From contig NZ_JBMPIT010000001.1 in NCBI RefSeq assembly GCF_049341845.1, positions 186,001 through 250,000 on the forward strand: a stretch of DNA of 64,000 bases. The letters run 5' to 3'. The stretch is from Curtobacterium guangdongense. Lineage in GTDB: Bacteria > Actinomycetota > Actinomycetes > Actinomycetales > Microbacteriaceae. This document shows positions 1-6,889 of this stretch, in pieces; within the stretch, counting starts at the first letter, position 1; each line of letters begins with the position of its first letter. The translations under genes were made by a program, and so were the position numbers. The notes under the pieces were generated by a model, which saw nothing but the letters and a program-made list of their open reading frames with translations, did not search any database and was not told the DNA's origin.

Positions 1-87
1 TTCTCGCAGAGCTTCGGCAGTGGAAATGATGAGACCCTCCGGGACGTGGCCGGGGATCGGTGAGGTGCGGGGGTGCGTGTTGGTCAT
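1..87 (-). CDS. Partial CDS, N-terminus only, unknown function
   Basis: An ATG at 87 opens 29 codons that run off the left edge (begins MTNTHPRTSPIPGHV). The start overlaps the stop of the upstream gene in an ATGA arrangement, so the two are almost certainly translationally coupled. Too little is present for a functional call. If the neighbour is a recombinase-family protein, this could be a second member of a multi-gene recombinase set, but nothing in the 29 residues shows that. Confidence 0.55.
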   Translation of the reverse strand, partial: MTNTHPRTSPIPGHVPEGLIISTAEALRE

Positions 88-1028
88 GAGCTGTACCCGG
101 CGAGCGTCGCGGCGACGACCTCGGGGTCCTTTCGAGTCTTGAGGTGTGGGAGAAGGCCGGCGAAACGCAGGTCGGTGATTCCTGCGGCGGCGGCGAAGGT
201 GGACAGTTGGATGTCCTCGTTCAGGACGTCCACCATCCATGTGGCACGGAGTCGACGAGTTTCGAGCGGGGGTGCCCAGGGAGGGAGATCGAGGCGCCGC
301 TTTGCACGAGAGACCGGGTCCCGCTGGTGCGGTTTGAAGGGTCCGAGGAGCGGCTCGTCGGGGTGGTCGAAAGCGAGCCGGAGGATCGTCTCAGCGTCCT
401 GCCGACGCACCGGGACCGTTCGTGCGCGTGGTCCCATGATGTGGAGAGCCACGAGGGGGCCACGCCGTTCAACGTCGGCGGCGGTGACGCGTTCCATCTC
501 TGGCCCGCGCAGGCCCGCGCCAAATCCGCACGCGAGCATGCCGCTCATGAGCCTGGTCAGCCCCGGGGACGGTTGTAGATCCACCAGGCCCATCAGATCG
601 GCTCGTTGAGCTGACGAGTACGGTTCCGCTGTCGCCGGCTTCTGGAACTGCGGCTCAGGTGACTTCCACCCCGCCCGACGCGTGATCGCTCTCCCCACTT
701 CCCGCAGCGCTGCCCGCTGCGTGGACCGCGAGTGCTCCCCGTGATCCGCGAGGGCGGTCGAGGTGTACCAGTCGACGTTCTCCGGCGTGAACAGCGTCTC
801 AGCGTCGATTGGGAGGTCGTTGCGTGCTCCGAATCGTGCGAAGTAGCAGGTGCTGAGGATGTACCGGTACGCCGCCGTCGGATTCTGCGGTTGCGCCTGC
901 CGTACCCAGGAGATCAGGGTGGGGTGCGCGTCAGTGAACCACGGTTCGGCGGCGAAGCGGGGACGGTACCGATCTATCGCCTCGTCAGCGGTGTGCACCC
1001 ACACACCGCTTACAAACACGCGGCTCAT
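84..1028 (-). CDS. Tyrosine recombinase/integrase-like protein, probably catalytically degenerate
   Basis: A 314-residue protein starting at MSRVFVSG; this start has GGAG about 10 nt upstream, whereas the longer in-frame opening lacks a ribosome site. The middle (around residues 165-185) has GFGAGLRGPEMERVTAADV, which resembles the first catalytic-Arg box of tyrosine recombinases. Near the C-terminus LETRRLRATWMVDVL resembles the HxxR box, but the His is missing and no clear nucleophilic Tyr box follows (the protein ends GYSS). The N-terminal third is helical and would fit a SAM-like core-binding domain. It overlaps the next gene downstream by ATGA. I infer a recombinase-fold protein that may bind DNA without cutting. 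The alternative is an unrelated helical family. Confidence 0.5.
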   Translation of the reverse strand: MSRVFVSGVWVHTADEAIDRYRPRFAAEPWFTDAHPTLISWVRQAQPQNPTAAYRYILSTCYFARFGARNDLPIDAETLFTPENVDWYTSTALADHGEHSRSTQRAALREVGRAITRRAGWKSPEPQFQKPATAEPYSSAQRADLMGLVDLQPSPGLTRLMSGMLACGFGAGLRGPEMERVTAADVERRGPLVALHIMGPRARTVPVRRQDAETILRLAFDHPDEPLLGPFKPHQRDPVSRAKRRLDLPPWAPPLETRRLRATWMVDVLNEDIQLSTFAAAAGITDLRFAGLLPHLKTRKDPEVVAATLAGYSS

Positions 1029-1192
1029 CGGCGGGGCTCCGTGACTCGTCGCGGCGGACGGTCTCGTCCGAGTGATCGATGGCGACGGTGGGGACCGTGC
1101 CTCGTTGGCAGGCACGGTGTTTCGAGGCGATGCCCGGAGGGCGGGCCCTCCATCCGATCGTGAGAGGTGGGGTGGGCAGGCGAAACCGGCGC

Positions 1193-1221
1193 TTGCGCGG
1201 TGTGCGGAGGCGCGCTAGTCT
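1193..1221 (+). promoter_or_regulatory. Orphan sigma-A-type promoter
   Basis: TTGCGC (1193-1198) and TAGTCT (1216-1221) are separated by exactly 17 nt. No plus-strand gene follows for 1.4 kb, but a strong hairpin begins 28 nt after the -10. The -10 hexamer is identical to that of the orphan promoter at 5101-5106. Confidence 0.45.
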
Positions 1222-1227
1222 GAGGAC

Positions 1228-1285
1228 ACTCTTTGCTAGAGGTTCCCCGAAGGCCATCGTGTTGCAGCACGGTGGCCTTCTTGGT
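1228..1285 (+). ncRNA. Candidate short RNA (~58 nt) ending in a terminator-like hairpin
   Basis: This lies in the 360-nt gap between the two minus-strand genes. It is bounded by the promoter at 1193-1221 and a 13-bp hairpin at 1249-1280 (GAAGGCCA pairing with TGGCCTTC, the inner part extended by a wobble pair and CGTG/CACG around a 6-nt loop), followed by TTGGTTT. No reading frame fits. It could be a small regulatory or antisense RNA. Alternatively the hairpin simply terminates the minus-strand gene that ends at 1389. The rest of the gap shows nothing recognisable. Confidence 0.35.
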
Positions 1286-1388
1286 TTCGCCGCTGTCGCG
1301 GCGGTCGTTCATAGTTCCTCGTTGCTTCCCTTCGTTTCGAGCCGGCGAGTCCGGTTCGGTGACCCGGTTTGGGTCAGTCGGTTGGCAG

Positions 1389-2312
1389 CTACTTGCTGGC
1401 AGCCGAAGTTCGTGGGCGACGCCTACCGAAGTGCGCGGTTCGCGCATACGTCGCGTCGTCGACGCGGCGCAGTTCGCCGCGTTTGACCATCACTTCGAGC
1501 GTTGAGTGCAGGATGTTGGTCGAGTAGGACTCGAGGACTTCCTCGCCGACAAGACGCCGGAGTTCCTTCGTCGTCACCGGTGAGTGCGGCATCGCACGCC
1601 GCAGGTGTACTGCGAACGGCACGGTGTCATAGCGACCGCCGGCTGGCGCCGGGGTCAGCGCTATGCCGTCTCGGATCTTCTCGTTGACGTCTGACCAGTC
1701 GACTCGGCCGATCCAGCGTTCGGAGGAGTAGCAATCGTCCTGCGCTCGCTCGCGAGCAATTCCGTTCTGCATCGCTGAGGCGAGGCCGGTCAGCTGCACG
1801 ATTGCGTTGCTGACCTGCTGGAGCTGGTGCTCTTGATCTTCGATGCTCATCACGGCCTCACCTTTCTGTGCGTCCATGATCTGCAGCCGCAGGCGGTTCA
1901 CAGTGGAAACGAGTTCCTCACGATCCGCCGGAGCGTCGTACAGTACCTGCCGCTGCGCGAGCCTGCTTCGGATCTCTCGGCCGAGCGAGGGGTCTTCGAT
2001 GAAGCGGGCCGCCTCCGCCAAATCAGGCCAACGGCGCCCCTTGACCAGCTGATCGATGCGGTATGGCGTTGAGCCGAAGCGCTCCGCCATTTCCTCAATG
2101 ATGTGAGAGTTTGCGGGCCAGTTGCCCGTCCGCCGCTGTATCCGTCGGGAGCGCGATTGCAGCTCGTCGTTGAGGTGGCTGGCGATGACGACGGTCAAGA
2201 CGAAGTCTAGTTCACCCGCCAGGATTGCAGGTTTTCTGCCGATGTTGACCGGCCAGCCGCTGTCGTAACGACGACGTGCGTGGACGGCCGGCGTTGATGG
2301 CGGAAGGGACAC
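1389..2312 (-). CDS. Unrecognised protein with helix-turn-helix-like segment
   Basis: A 307-residue protein, GTG start with AGGA about 8 nt upstream. Residues ~70-95 (HIIEEMAERFGSTPYRIDQL) read like a helix-turn-helix. A helical middle (residues ~140-190) contains repeated Gln-Leu patterns that could form a coiled coil. The C-terminal ~80 residues (PVTTKELRRLVGEEV ... LEVMVKRGELRRVDDATY) look like a winged-helix module. It is the first gene of the minus-strand accessory operon. I do not recognise the family; DNA binding is inferred. Confidence 0.6.
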   Translation of the reverse strand: MSLPPSTPAVHARRRYDSGWPVNIGRKPAILAGELDFVLTVVIASHLNDELQSRSRRIQRRTGNWPANSHIIEEMAERFGSTPYRIDQLVKGRRWPDLAEAARFIEDPSLGREIRSRLAQRQVLYDAPADREELVSTVNRLRLQIMDAQKGEAVMSIEDQEHQLQQVSNAIVQLTGLASAMQNGIARERAQDDCYSSERWIGRVDWSDVNEKIRDGIALTPAPAGGRYDTVPFAVHLRRAMPHSPVTTKELRRLVGEEVLESYSTNILHSTLEVMVKRGELRRVDDATYARTAHFGRRRPRTSAASK

Positions 2313-2649
2313 AAGACGATCCTGCCGTACCCCTCACATCATCACAAACGTGAGGTAGCCTGTCGAAACAACGACTGTCACATCGGTGGGCTCCGAGACC
2401 GCATTCCGAGCGAGGCCACAGGTAGGCCATCGAGCCAAGGGCTCCTGCGTTCGAGGTGTTGCACCTTCCGAGAGCTTCGGCTCTTCCGCCCTGCCGGCCT
2501 CCAGAAGGCCAGCCGTCGACCGCCACCTGGCCCATCCTCCCCCGGACGGGGTTGTCGCCAGTGGCGCGATCCCACTCTCGGGCGTAACGTTCCCAAGGGA
2601 CCTCGTCGGGAGGACCGCAGCAGATGGGACCCTGTCGGAGGGACTGTTC
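2313..2649. other. Divergent intergenic region
   Basis: 337 nt between the minus-strand gene starting at 2312 and the plus-strand gene starting at 2650. Open frames here have no ribosome site and poor codon use. The only motif I note is GTAACGTTC near 2586, which also occurs near 20138 and 46652 and would fit a -10 hexamer (TAACGT). Confidence 0.3.
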
Positions 2650-3012
2650 ATGACGCTCAGCCGAATCGCCGCCGAGTTCGCCGCGGAGATACGCAACCAC
2701 GACTGGTCTGACGCCCCATATCGTCTCGATCGCGCTGGCCACGACCGATCCAACGACTCTCGTCGCGCCGCCGACGTGGAGCAGCTCGACGCCGCTGAAG
2801 CTGCGGCGGTCCGCATCAACGTGGTTTGGGTCACGGCACAGGTTCTCCTGCATGCCGACCCCAACCTCAGCCTTCTCGAGTTCTCCGAGGCGTGCGGTGT
2901 CGAGCGAAGCTTTCTCTACCGCAAAGACGGCAAGCCCAATGGTGGACTGATGGCGGGTATTCGACAAGTAGACGGACAGATTGCACGGCCGGGATCTTGG
3001 GACGTTGACTGA
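2650..3012 (+). CDS. Small unrecognised protein with helix-turn-helix-like end
   Basis: 120 residues, starting MTLSRIAAEF with GGAGG 8 nt upstream; the much longer in-frame opening from 2386 lacks a ribosome site. The segment LSLLEFSEACGVERSFLYR (residues ~80-98) has the spacing of a helix-turn-helix recognition unit similar to TnpC/TetR-type modules. Its stop overlaps the start of the next gene by one base (TGATG), so the pair is co-translated. Function unknown; DNA binding is inferred. Confidence 0.6.
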   Translation: MTLSRIAAEFAAEIRNHDWSDAPYRLDRAGHDRSNDSRRAADVEQLDAAEAAAVRINVVWVTAQVLLHADPNLSLLEFSEACGVERSFLYRKDGKPNGGLMAGIRQVDGQIARPGSWDVD

Positions 3013-3482
3013 TGCCCCTCGCAGACTCCGCGTCCACCGTCGCGGAACTCCAGTTCGGGCCCAACCTCTGGTGGCAGGCACCACTACTGCTCATCATCGT
3101 CCTCATCGGTTCGAGCGCTGGCAGCGTCCTGGCCGAACGTTTCCTGCCCTCGCGGTCCGAACGCGTCAAGGCCCTCCGAGAGGGAGGGAACGAGACGCTT
3201 GACGCGCTCCAGGTGTTCCACGAAGCGATCTACCGCCAGAACGCAAAGACCACGGCGACCGACGAGGAATCCATCAACCTTGTGAAACTCGGCTCAGCAG
3301 TCCTTATCGGCGCAGCAAAGACTGGCGATTCCGGGATTCGGAAGGCTGTCGGGGACTACACCTTCAAGGGTCGCAACTGGGCTGTTCACCGGCCAGGGCC
3401 GGCCTTCGCTGCGTTCGCGGTTGAGAAGTCGTACGAAGACGCTCTAACGGTGATCGCTGACTTCATGCGGAAGAACCGCTAG
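3012..3482 (+). CDS. Membrane-anchored protein of unknown function
   Basis: 156 residues with one clear membrane segment near the N-terminus (residues ~20-40, PLLLIIVLIGSSAGSVLA) and a soluble C-terminal domain that begins with a charged helix (SRSERVKALREGGNETLDAL). It is translationally coupled to the upstream gene. The next gene converges on it with no intergenic space. I do not recognise the soluble domain. Single-pass proteins paired with small DNA-binding partners occur in accessory loci, but no role can be assigned. Confidence 0.6.
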   Translation: MPLADSASTVAELQFGPNLWWQAPLLLIIVLIGSSAGSVLAERFLPSRSERVKALREGGNETLDALQVFHEAIYRQNAKTTATDEESINLVKLGSAVLIGAAKTGDSGIRKAVGDYTFKGRNWAVHRPGPAFAAFAVEKSYEDALTVIADFMRKNR

Positions 3483-3803
3483 TCAGACTGAATACTCTTC
3501 GTCCTCGGTCGCACGGCGCAGCTGACGGAACTTTGAAGCCTCTGCCGATGCCTCCAGCTGCCCAACGAAGTCATCCGGGGACGAGAACACGACAATTGAC
3601 TGCGCTCCAGCAGAGATCAGACGCTGAAGCAGTTGATCCGAAAACGATGGTGACGCATCGATCAGATTCTGACCAAACACGCGCACCACTGCATCTTGCA
3701 ACTCGGATGCGATCGGGTCTACGAGGAGATCAGCAGCAGCGCGCGTTCCCGCTAGACGTGGAACTTGAACCGGAACCACGTGCTCAACGACGGATCCATT
3801 CAT
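3483..3803 (-). CDS. STAS-like DUF4325 protein
   Basis: 106 residues. The core (residues ~18-75) has the pattern of the DUF4325 STAS-like family: GTRAAADLL, then a short strand ending IDASPSFSDQLLQRL and a following strand SIVVFSS. DUF4325 proteins are typically encoded beside GHKL-type ATP-binding proteins, as here (3849-4673), and are thought to act like anti-sigma-factor antagonist modules. The partner's substrate is unknown. A 15-bp palindrome separates the two genes, so this one may also have its own control. Confidence 0.65.
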   Translation of the reverse strand: MNGSVVEHVVPVQVPRLAGTRAAADLLVDPIASELQDAVVRVFGQNLIDASPSFSDQLLQRLISAGAQSIVVFSSPDDFVGQLEASAEASKFRQLRRATEDEEYSV

Positions 3804-3826
3804 GCTCAGTTCACCTCGCTCGTTAC

Positions 3827-3841
3827 AGTACTAATAGTACT
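3827..3841. promoter_or_regulatory. Palindrome in GHKL/DUF4325 intergenic gap
   Basis: AGTACT-AAT-AGTACT: two copies of a 6-bp palindrome that together form an inverted repeat. It lies 24 nt upstream of the DUF4325 start and 8 nt downstream of the GHKL stop. Its AT content stands out in this high-GC window. It could be an operator or a processing hairpin. Confidence 0.4.
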
Positions 3842-3848
3842 CATTCTG

Positions 3849-4673
3849 TCACTTGGGGCCTGTACCCAGCGGCAGGGTGCCCTCGAAAACTGAGCCAAGG
3901 AACGGCTCAACGAAGTCTCGGACAGCTGTCGACGACGCGTCCTGGGACACCTTAGACGCACCCGACGACACCACGATGGTACCGCCGAGGCCAACGAGAT
4001 GGCTAGACAGCAGCTTCAAACCACCGCGTCGTCCACGCCCTGGGGCGCTACTTGTACCGCCCAGTGCCATAGTCAACGCGTGAGCGTCAGTTGTCGCACC
4101 GAACGCGGCCAAGTTCCCCAAGAAGCCACGCCCTGCATCCGCAACAGCGAACCGCAACGTCGGCGTGGTTCCCCAGTCCTTCGTCCACTGCGCGGCAAGG
4201 AAGCCGTTCGACAAACCCGAGTGCTCCTCCACGTTCTCACCCGCTTCGCTCAGGGAGCGATGCAGGGCGCCAGCGGCGACGGCATCCAAGGGCGCGACCG
4301 CATCATGGATGTGCTCCGCAAGCCCCGACATGCTCGACACGGAGTCGAATGAGTGAAGCTCTACCAGCCCAGAGTTCCGTCGCGCGGGCACGAATGGCAG
4401 TCGGTGCACCACGCCCAACTCGTCAAGCCGGTCGCCCATACCCATCCGATACAGGTAGGACCCGCGGTCACGATTGACCGGCGCAACGAACTCCACCTCA
4501 TTGCCCTCACGGCGCTGTCGATCGATGAACGCGAGAACACTCACGAGCCCAAACGGCGTGAACCAGTTGGTGCGTCCCAGATCGACTCGAGACAACCCCG
4601 CAACGCCGGACCGAGCAATCGACCCTTGGACGTCCCCGGAAGTGCATCGAGCGCCAACGACGAGATCAGCCAT
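3849..4673 (-). CDS. GHKL-fold ATP-binding protein (anti-sigma-kinase-like)
   Basis: 274 residues. The C-terminal half carries the Bergerat-fold boxes: an N box with E143, N147 and E150-H151 (LSEAGENVEEHSG), a G1 box (FAVADAGRGF, D179/G181/G183) and a glycine-rich G2 box (GRGRRGGLKLL, 212-222). There is no phospho-acceptor His domain or membrane segment, so it is a soluble ATPase rather than a sensor kinase. The N-terminal ~120 residues are unassigned. With the adjacent DUF4325 protein it forms a recurring two-gene module resembling anti-sigma kinase plus STAS antagonist. It sits directly beside tRNA-Ser(GCT), a position typical of island genes. Confidence 0.65.
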   Translation of the reverse strand: MADLVVGARCTSGDVQGSIARSGVAGLSRVDLGRTNWFTPFGLVSVLAFIDRQRREGNEVEFVAPVNRDRGSYLYRMGMGDRLDELGVVHRLPFVPARRNSGLVELHSFDSVSSMSGLAEHIHDAVAPLDAVAAGALHRSLSEAGENVEEHSGLSNGFLAAQWTKDWGTTPTLRFAVADAGRGFLGNLAAFGATTDAHALTMALGGTSSAPGRGRRGGLKLLSSHLVGLGGTIVVSSGASKVSQDASSTAVRDFVEPFLGSVFEGTLPLGTGPK

Positions 4674-4804
4674 CAGACGACCGCTTCGCTGGCACAGCCA
4701 CGTGGGCCGTCATTCGGCCGGATCTCCCTACAGATGGAGAAGCAGCGGAGACAAGATCGCCGACGCGCCCCCGCAAATCTCGCCCCTGTCATCCGCATGA
4801 TTCA

Positions 4805-4860
4805 GGGAGTGAACGAGTGCGACTCGATAACTAGATCGAGCCGCACTCGTTAACACTCCC
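4805..4860. terminator. Long hairpin flanking the tRNA-Ser(GCT) 3' end
   Basis: An outer stem GGGAGTG/CACTCCC is continued, after a 2-nt bulge, by a 17-bp stem (4812-4828 with 4835-4851, one mismatch) around the loop AACTAG. It starts 6 nt beyond the tRNA and has no T-tract. It may end the tRNA transcript or be a boundary feature of the accessory block. Confidence 0.5.
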
Positions 4861-4865
4861 GTGTG

Positions 4866-4955
4866 CGGAGACGGAGGGATTTGAACCCTCGGTCCCCTCA
4901 AAGGGGACTCCACCTTAGCAGGGTGGTGCACTCGGCCGGACTATGCGACGTCTCC
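4866..4955 (-). tRNA. tRNA-Ser(GCT)
   Basis: 90 nt with a 7-bp acceptor stem (GGAGACG/CGTCTCC), D arm, anticodon stem CCACC/GGTGG around loop CTGCTAA (anticodon GCT, reading AGC/AGU), a long class-II variable arm (TCCCCTTTTGAGGGGA) and a T arm with TTCAAAT. CCA is not encoded. On the minus strand, TCGAGA (5004-5009) and TATGGT (4981-4986) with 17-nt spacing could be its promoter. Its 3' end faces the accessory block at 1-4860, the usual polarity for tRNA-targeted integration, though no duplicated tRNA end is present inside the window. Confidence 0.95.
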
Positions 4956-5077
4956 ATGCGCCCTTGCGGACGCACGCACCACCATACAGGAGGACGAGGA
5001 CGGTCTCGACCCGGTCTTCCCCGGCGGGCGCGTCGGGGTGTCCACCCATGGTCCCCCGAAGTGGGGACGCCCGGGGG

Positions 5078-5106
5078 TTGTCTCCGTGTACCCCGGTCAC
5101 TAGTCT
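5078..5106 (+). promoter_or_regulatory. Strong orphan promoter
   Basis: TTGTCT (5078-5083), exactly 17 nt, TAGTCT (5101-5106), a near-ideal actinobacterial housekeeping promoter. Transcription would begin around 5112-5114. No plus-strand gene lies downstream before 11000, but an intrinsic terminator lies ~150 nt away. Confidence 0.6.
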
Positions 5107-5111
5107 CATCG

Positions 5112-5262
5112 GGACGCGGCGATCACGTTCCGGGGCTCGTCCCCGTTGTCGCGACACAGCACCCAGCGTCGCTCCCTGGCCTGGGCCCGGCTCGCCCGAT
5201 GATCGGCGTCCGCCGAGGAGCGACTCCGCGGGGGCGTGACCACGGTCACGTCCCCGCTTTTT
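5112..5262 (+). ncRNA. Candidate structured small RNA (~150 nt)
   Basis: Bounded by a promoter with ideal spacing and a hairpin followed by T5, with no plausible reading frame inside. Visible structure: CGGGG/CCCCG hairpin (5131-5145), perfect palindrome TGTCGCGACA (5147-5156), a long-range 8-bp stem GTCGCTCC/GGAGCGAC (5168-5175 with 5217-5224) enclosing smaller helices, then the terminator stem. I looked for the SRP RNA core and 6S-like organisation and found neither. It lies between the divergently placed tRNA-Ser promoter and the 3' end of an LCP gene, so it is not a leader of any gene. Together with the two hairpins, this accounts for the 427-nt gap 4956-5382. Confidence 0.5.
5228..5262 (+). 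terminator. Intrinsic terminator of the candidate small RNA
   Basis: GCGGGG-G-CGTGACC pairs with GGTCACG-T-CCCCGC, followed by TTTTT (5258-5262). This is the clearest U-tract terminator in the window, oriented for plus-strand transcription. Confidence 0.8.
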
Positions 5263-5288
5263 CGTGCGGGGGCGCTGCGCGCATGGAC

Positions 5289-5348
5289 TTTCGCGCTAGG
5301 CGACATTTCTCGGGCTCTGCGGCGCGAGAACTGTCGCCTAGCGCGAAA
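5289..5348. repeat. 24-bp inverted repeat (REP-like hairpin)
   Basis: Arms 5289-5312 and 5325-5348 are identical in inverted orientation except one base; each outer end is TTTCGCGCTAGGCGACA. The loop is 12 nt. It lies 34 nt past the stop of the LCP gene at 5383. It lacks a T-tract on either strand and looks more like a dispersed palindromic element than a standard terminator, though it could serve as one. Confidence 0.6.
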
Positions 5349-5382
5349 ACTCGCAGGCGAGGCCGCGAGGCTGACCCGCCGA

Positions 5383-6702
5383 CTACGAGCCGAAGGCCTT
5401 CGAGCAGGTCTGCTGGTCGGCGGACTGGCCCTGCAACCCGTCGATCGTTTCGGACGTCGCGGGGGCGGACGGGGTCGAGGGCGAAGCGGAGTCCGAACCA
5501 GGGTCGGTCGCGGGCGTCGTGGGATCGGCAGCGGGAGCCGACGGGTCCGCGGCGGGAGTCGAGGGAGTCGCGGAGGCACTCGGGTCCGCCTCGGAGCCGA
5601 TGCCCGTGCTGCCGGCTCCGAGCGAGAACGACTGGTCGGCCTTGATCTTATCGAACAGCTGGTCGGCGAGGTACTTCGTCGGCTGCACCTTCCCCGCGTA
5701 GACGCCCGTGCCGCCGGTCGTCCCCGGGTACTGCACGAAGTTCACCTGGTCGAGGGGCAGGTCCTGCAGCGCCCGACCCATCTGCACCATCGTCCCGGCA
5801 TCGTTGAGGCTCTGCGAGAGCTGCATGTTGGACGCCGCCGCCCGCGCCAGCTTGTACAGCGTCGCCGGCGAGGTCAGGGTCTGGTTCGACTTCACCGTGC
5901 GCAGCAGCGACGACAGGAAGACCTGCTGCGAGCTGATGCGACCGAGGTCCGAGCCGTCGCCGACACCGTGCCGCGTGCGGAGGAACTCGAGCGCCTGGGA
6001 GCCCTGCAGGGTGGTGGTCCCGGCCGGCAGGTCGAGCCCGGTGTAGCGGTCGTGGATCGGCGACGCCACACACACCGGCACACCGCCGATGGCGTTCGAC
6101 ATCTCGATGACGCCGTTGAACGACACCGCCGCGGAGTACTGCACGTCGAGCCCGGTCAGGCCCTGCACCGTCTGCACGACACAGTTCAGGCCGCCCGCAC
6201 CCCACGCGCTGTTGATCGGCTGCGCGGACATCGCCGACGTCGAACCGGACCCGTCGGGCTTCTGGCACGCCGGGATCGGCGTGATGAGGTCGCGCGGGAT
6301 GCTCACCGCCGTGGCGTTCGTGTGGTCAGCCGAGACGTGCAGCAAGATGTTGACGTCATTGAGGGTCGCGTCCCGCTCGCCGTACTGGGTGCCCTGCGCC
6401 GGGTCGTTGTCGGTGCCGACCACCAGCATGTTGAAGCCGCCCTTGTAGGCGCTCAGCGCGTCGCCGCCGCTGTTCGCCTCGGCAACGGGCTGCCCCTGGA
6501 TCTGCACGCCCTCGCCGAAGTCGTCGGTGACCTGCTTCGCCGCGATCGCCGCGACCGACACCGAACTCACGAGGGCGACCGCGACGACTCCGGAGAGGAC
6601 CTTGGCGACGGTGCCGAACGGGGAACGGCGACGCAGACGTCCGTGACGGGCGATCCCGCTGGCTCGGTTGAGTCGGTGGGATCGATCACGAACGTCGTTC
6701 AC
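5383..6702 (-). CDS. LytR-CpsA-Psr (LCP) family cell-wall ligase
   Basis: 439 residues. Two in-frame GTGs are 6 nt apart; I chose 6702 because AGGAG lies 5 nt upstream of it. A cytoplasmic basic N-terminus leads into one membrane segment (residues ~33-57). The LCP domain follows, with FNMLVVGTDN, GERDATLNDVNILLHV and AVSIPRDL, then FLRTRHGVGDGSDLGR near residue 265. LCP enzymes transfer glycopolymers from lipid carriers to peptidoglycan outside the membrane. The last ~80 residues are a Ser/Pro/Ala/Thr-rich tail ending with QSADQQTCSKAFG. A paralogue follows in the same orientation at 6890-8254. Confidence 0.85.
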   Translation of the reverse strand: MNDVRDRSHRLNRASGIARHGRLRRRSPFGTVAKVLSGVVAVALVSSVSVAAIAAKQVTDDFGEGVQIQGQPVAEANSGGDALSAYKGGFNMLVVGTDNDPAQGTQYGERDATLNDVNILLHVSADHTNATAVSIPRDLITPIPACQKPDGSGSTSAMSAQPINSAWGAGGLNCVVQTVQGLTGLDVQYSAAVSFNGVIEMSNAIGGVPVCVASPIHDRYTGLDLPAGTTTLQGSQALEFLRTRHGVGDGSDLGRISSQQVFLSSLLRTVKSNQTLTSPATLYKLARAAASNMQLSQSLNDAGTMVQMGRALQDLPLDQVNFVQYPGTTGGTGVYAGKVQPTKYLADQLFDKIKADQSFSLGAGSTGIGSEADPSASATPSTPAADPSAPAADPTTPATDPGSDSASPSTPSAPATSETIDGLQGQSADQQTCSKAFGS

Positions 6703-6889
6703 GGGCACTCCTGTCGTCGGCGGACACGATGGCGGCGCCGTCCTGATCGACGCCGCGGTGGCCCCGCGCAGCGCCAGACCGCGTGCGGTCGGGGCCGCGG
6801 GGACGGCAACCGGTCAAGGCTGCCACAGGGCCACCTGACGTTTCAGTGTGCAACCAGGGCGAATCCGCGGTGAAGCCCGTCTTCGTGGG

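Noticed and set aside
4866..4955. Proven attachment site for the 1-4860 block
   Set aside because: No second copy of the tRNA 3' end occurs in the window; only polarity supports it.
5112..5262. SRP (4.5S) RNA
   Set aside because: The GGAAG...AGCAG core of SRP RNA domain IV is absent on both strands.
5236..6873. Long plus-strand Arg-rich frame opposite the first LCP gene
   Set aside because: It is the antisense of a clear LCP gene and has the Arg/Gly/Val composition of a high-GC shadow frame.
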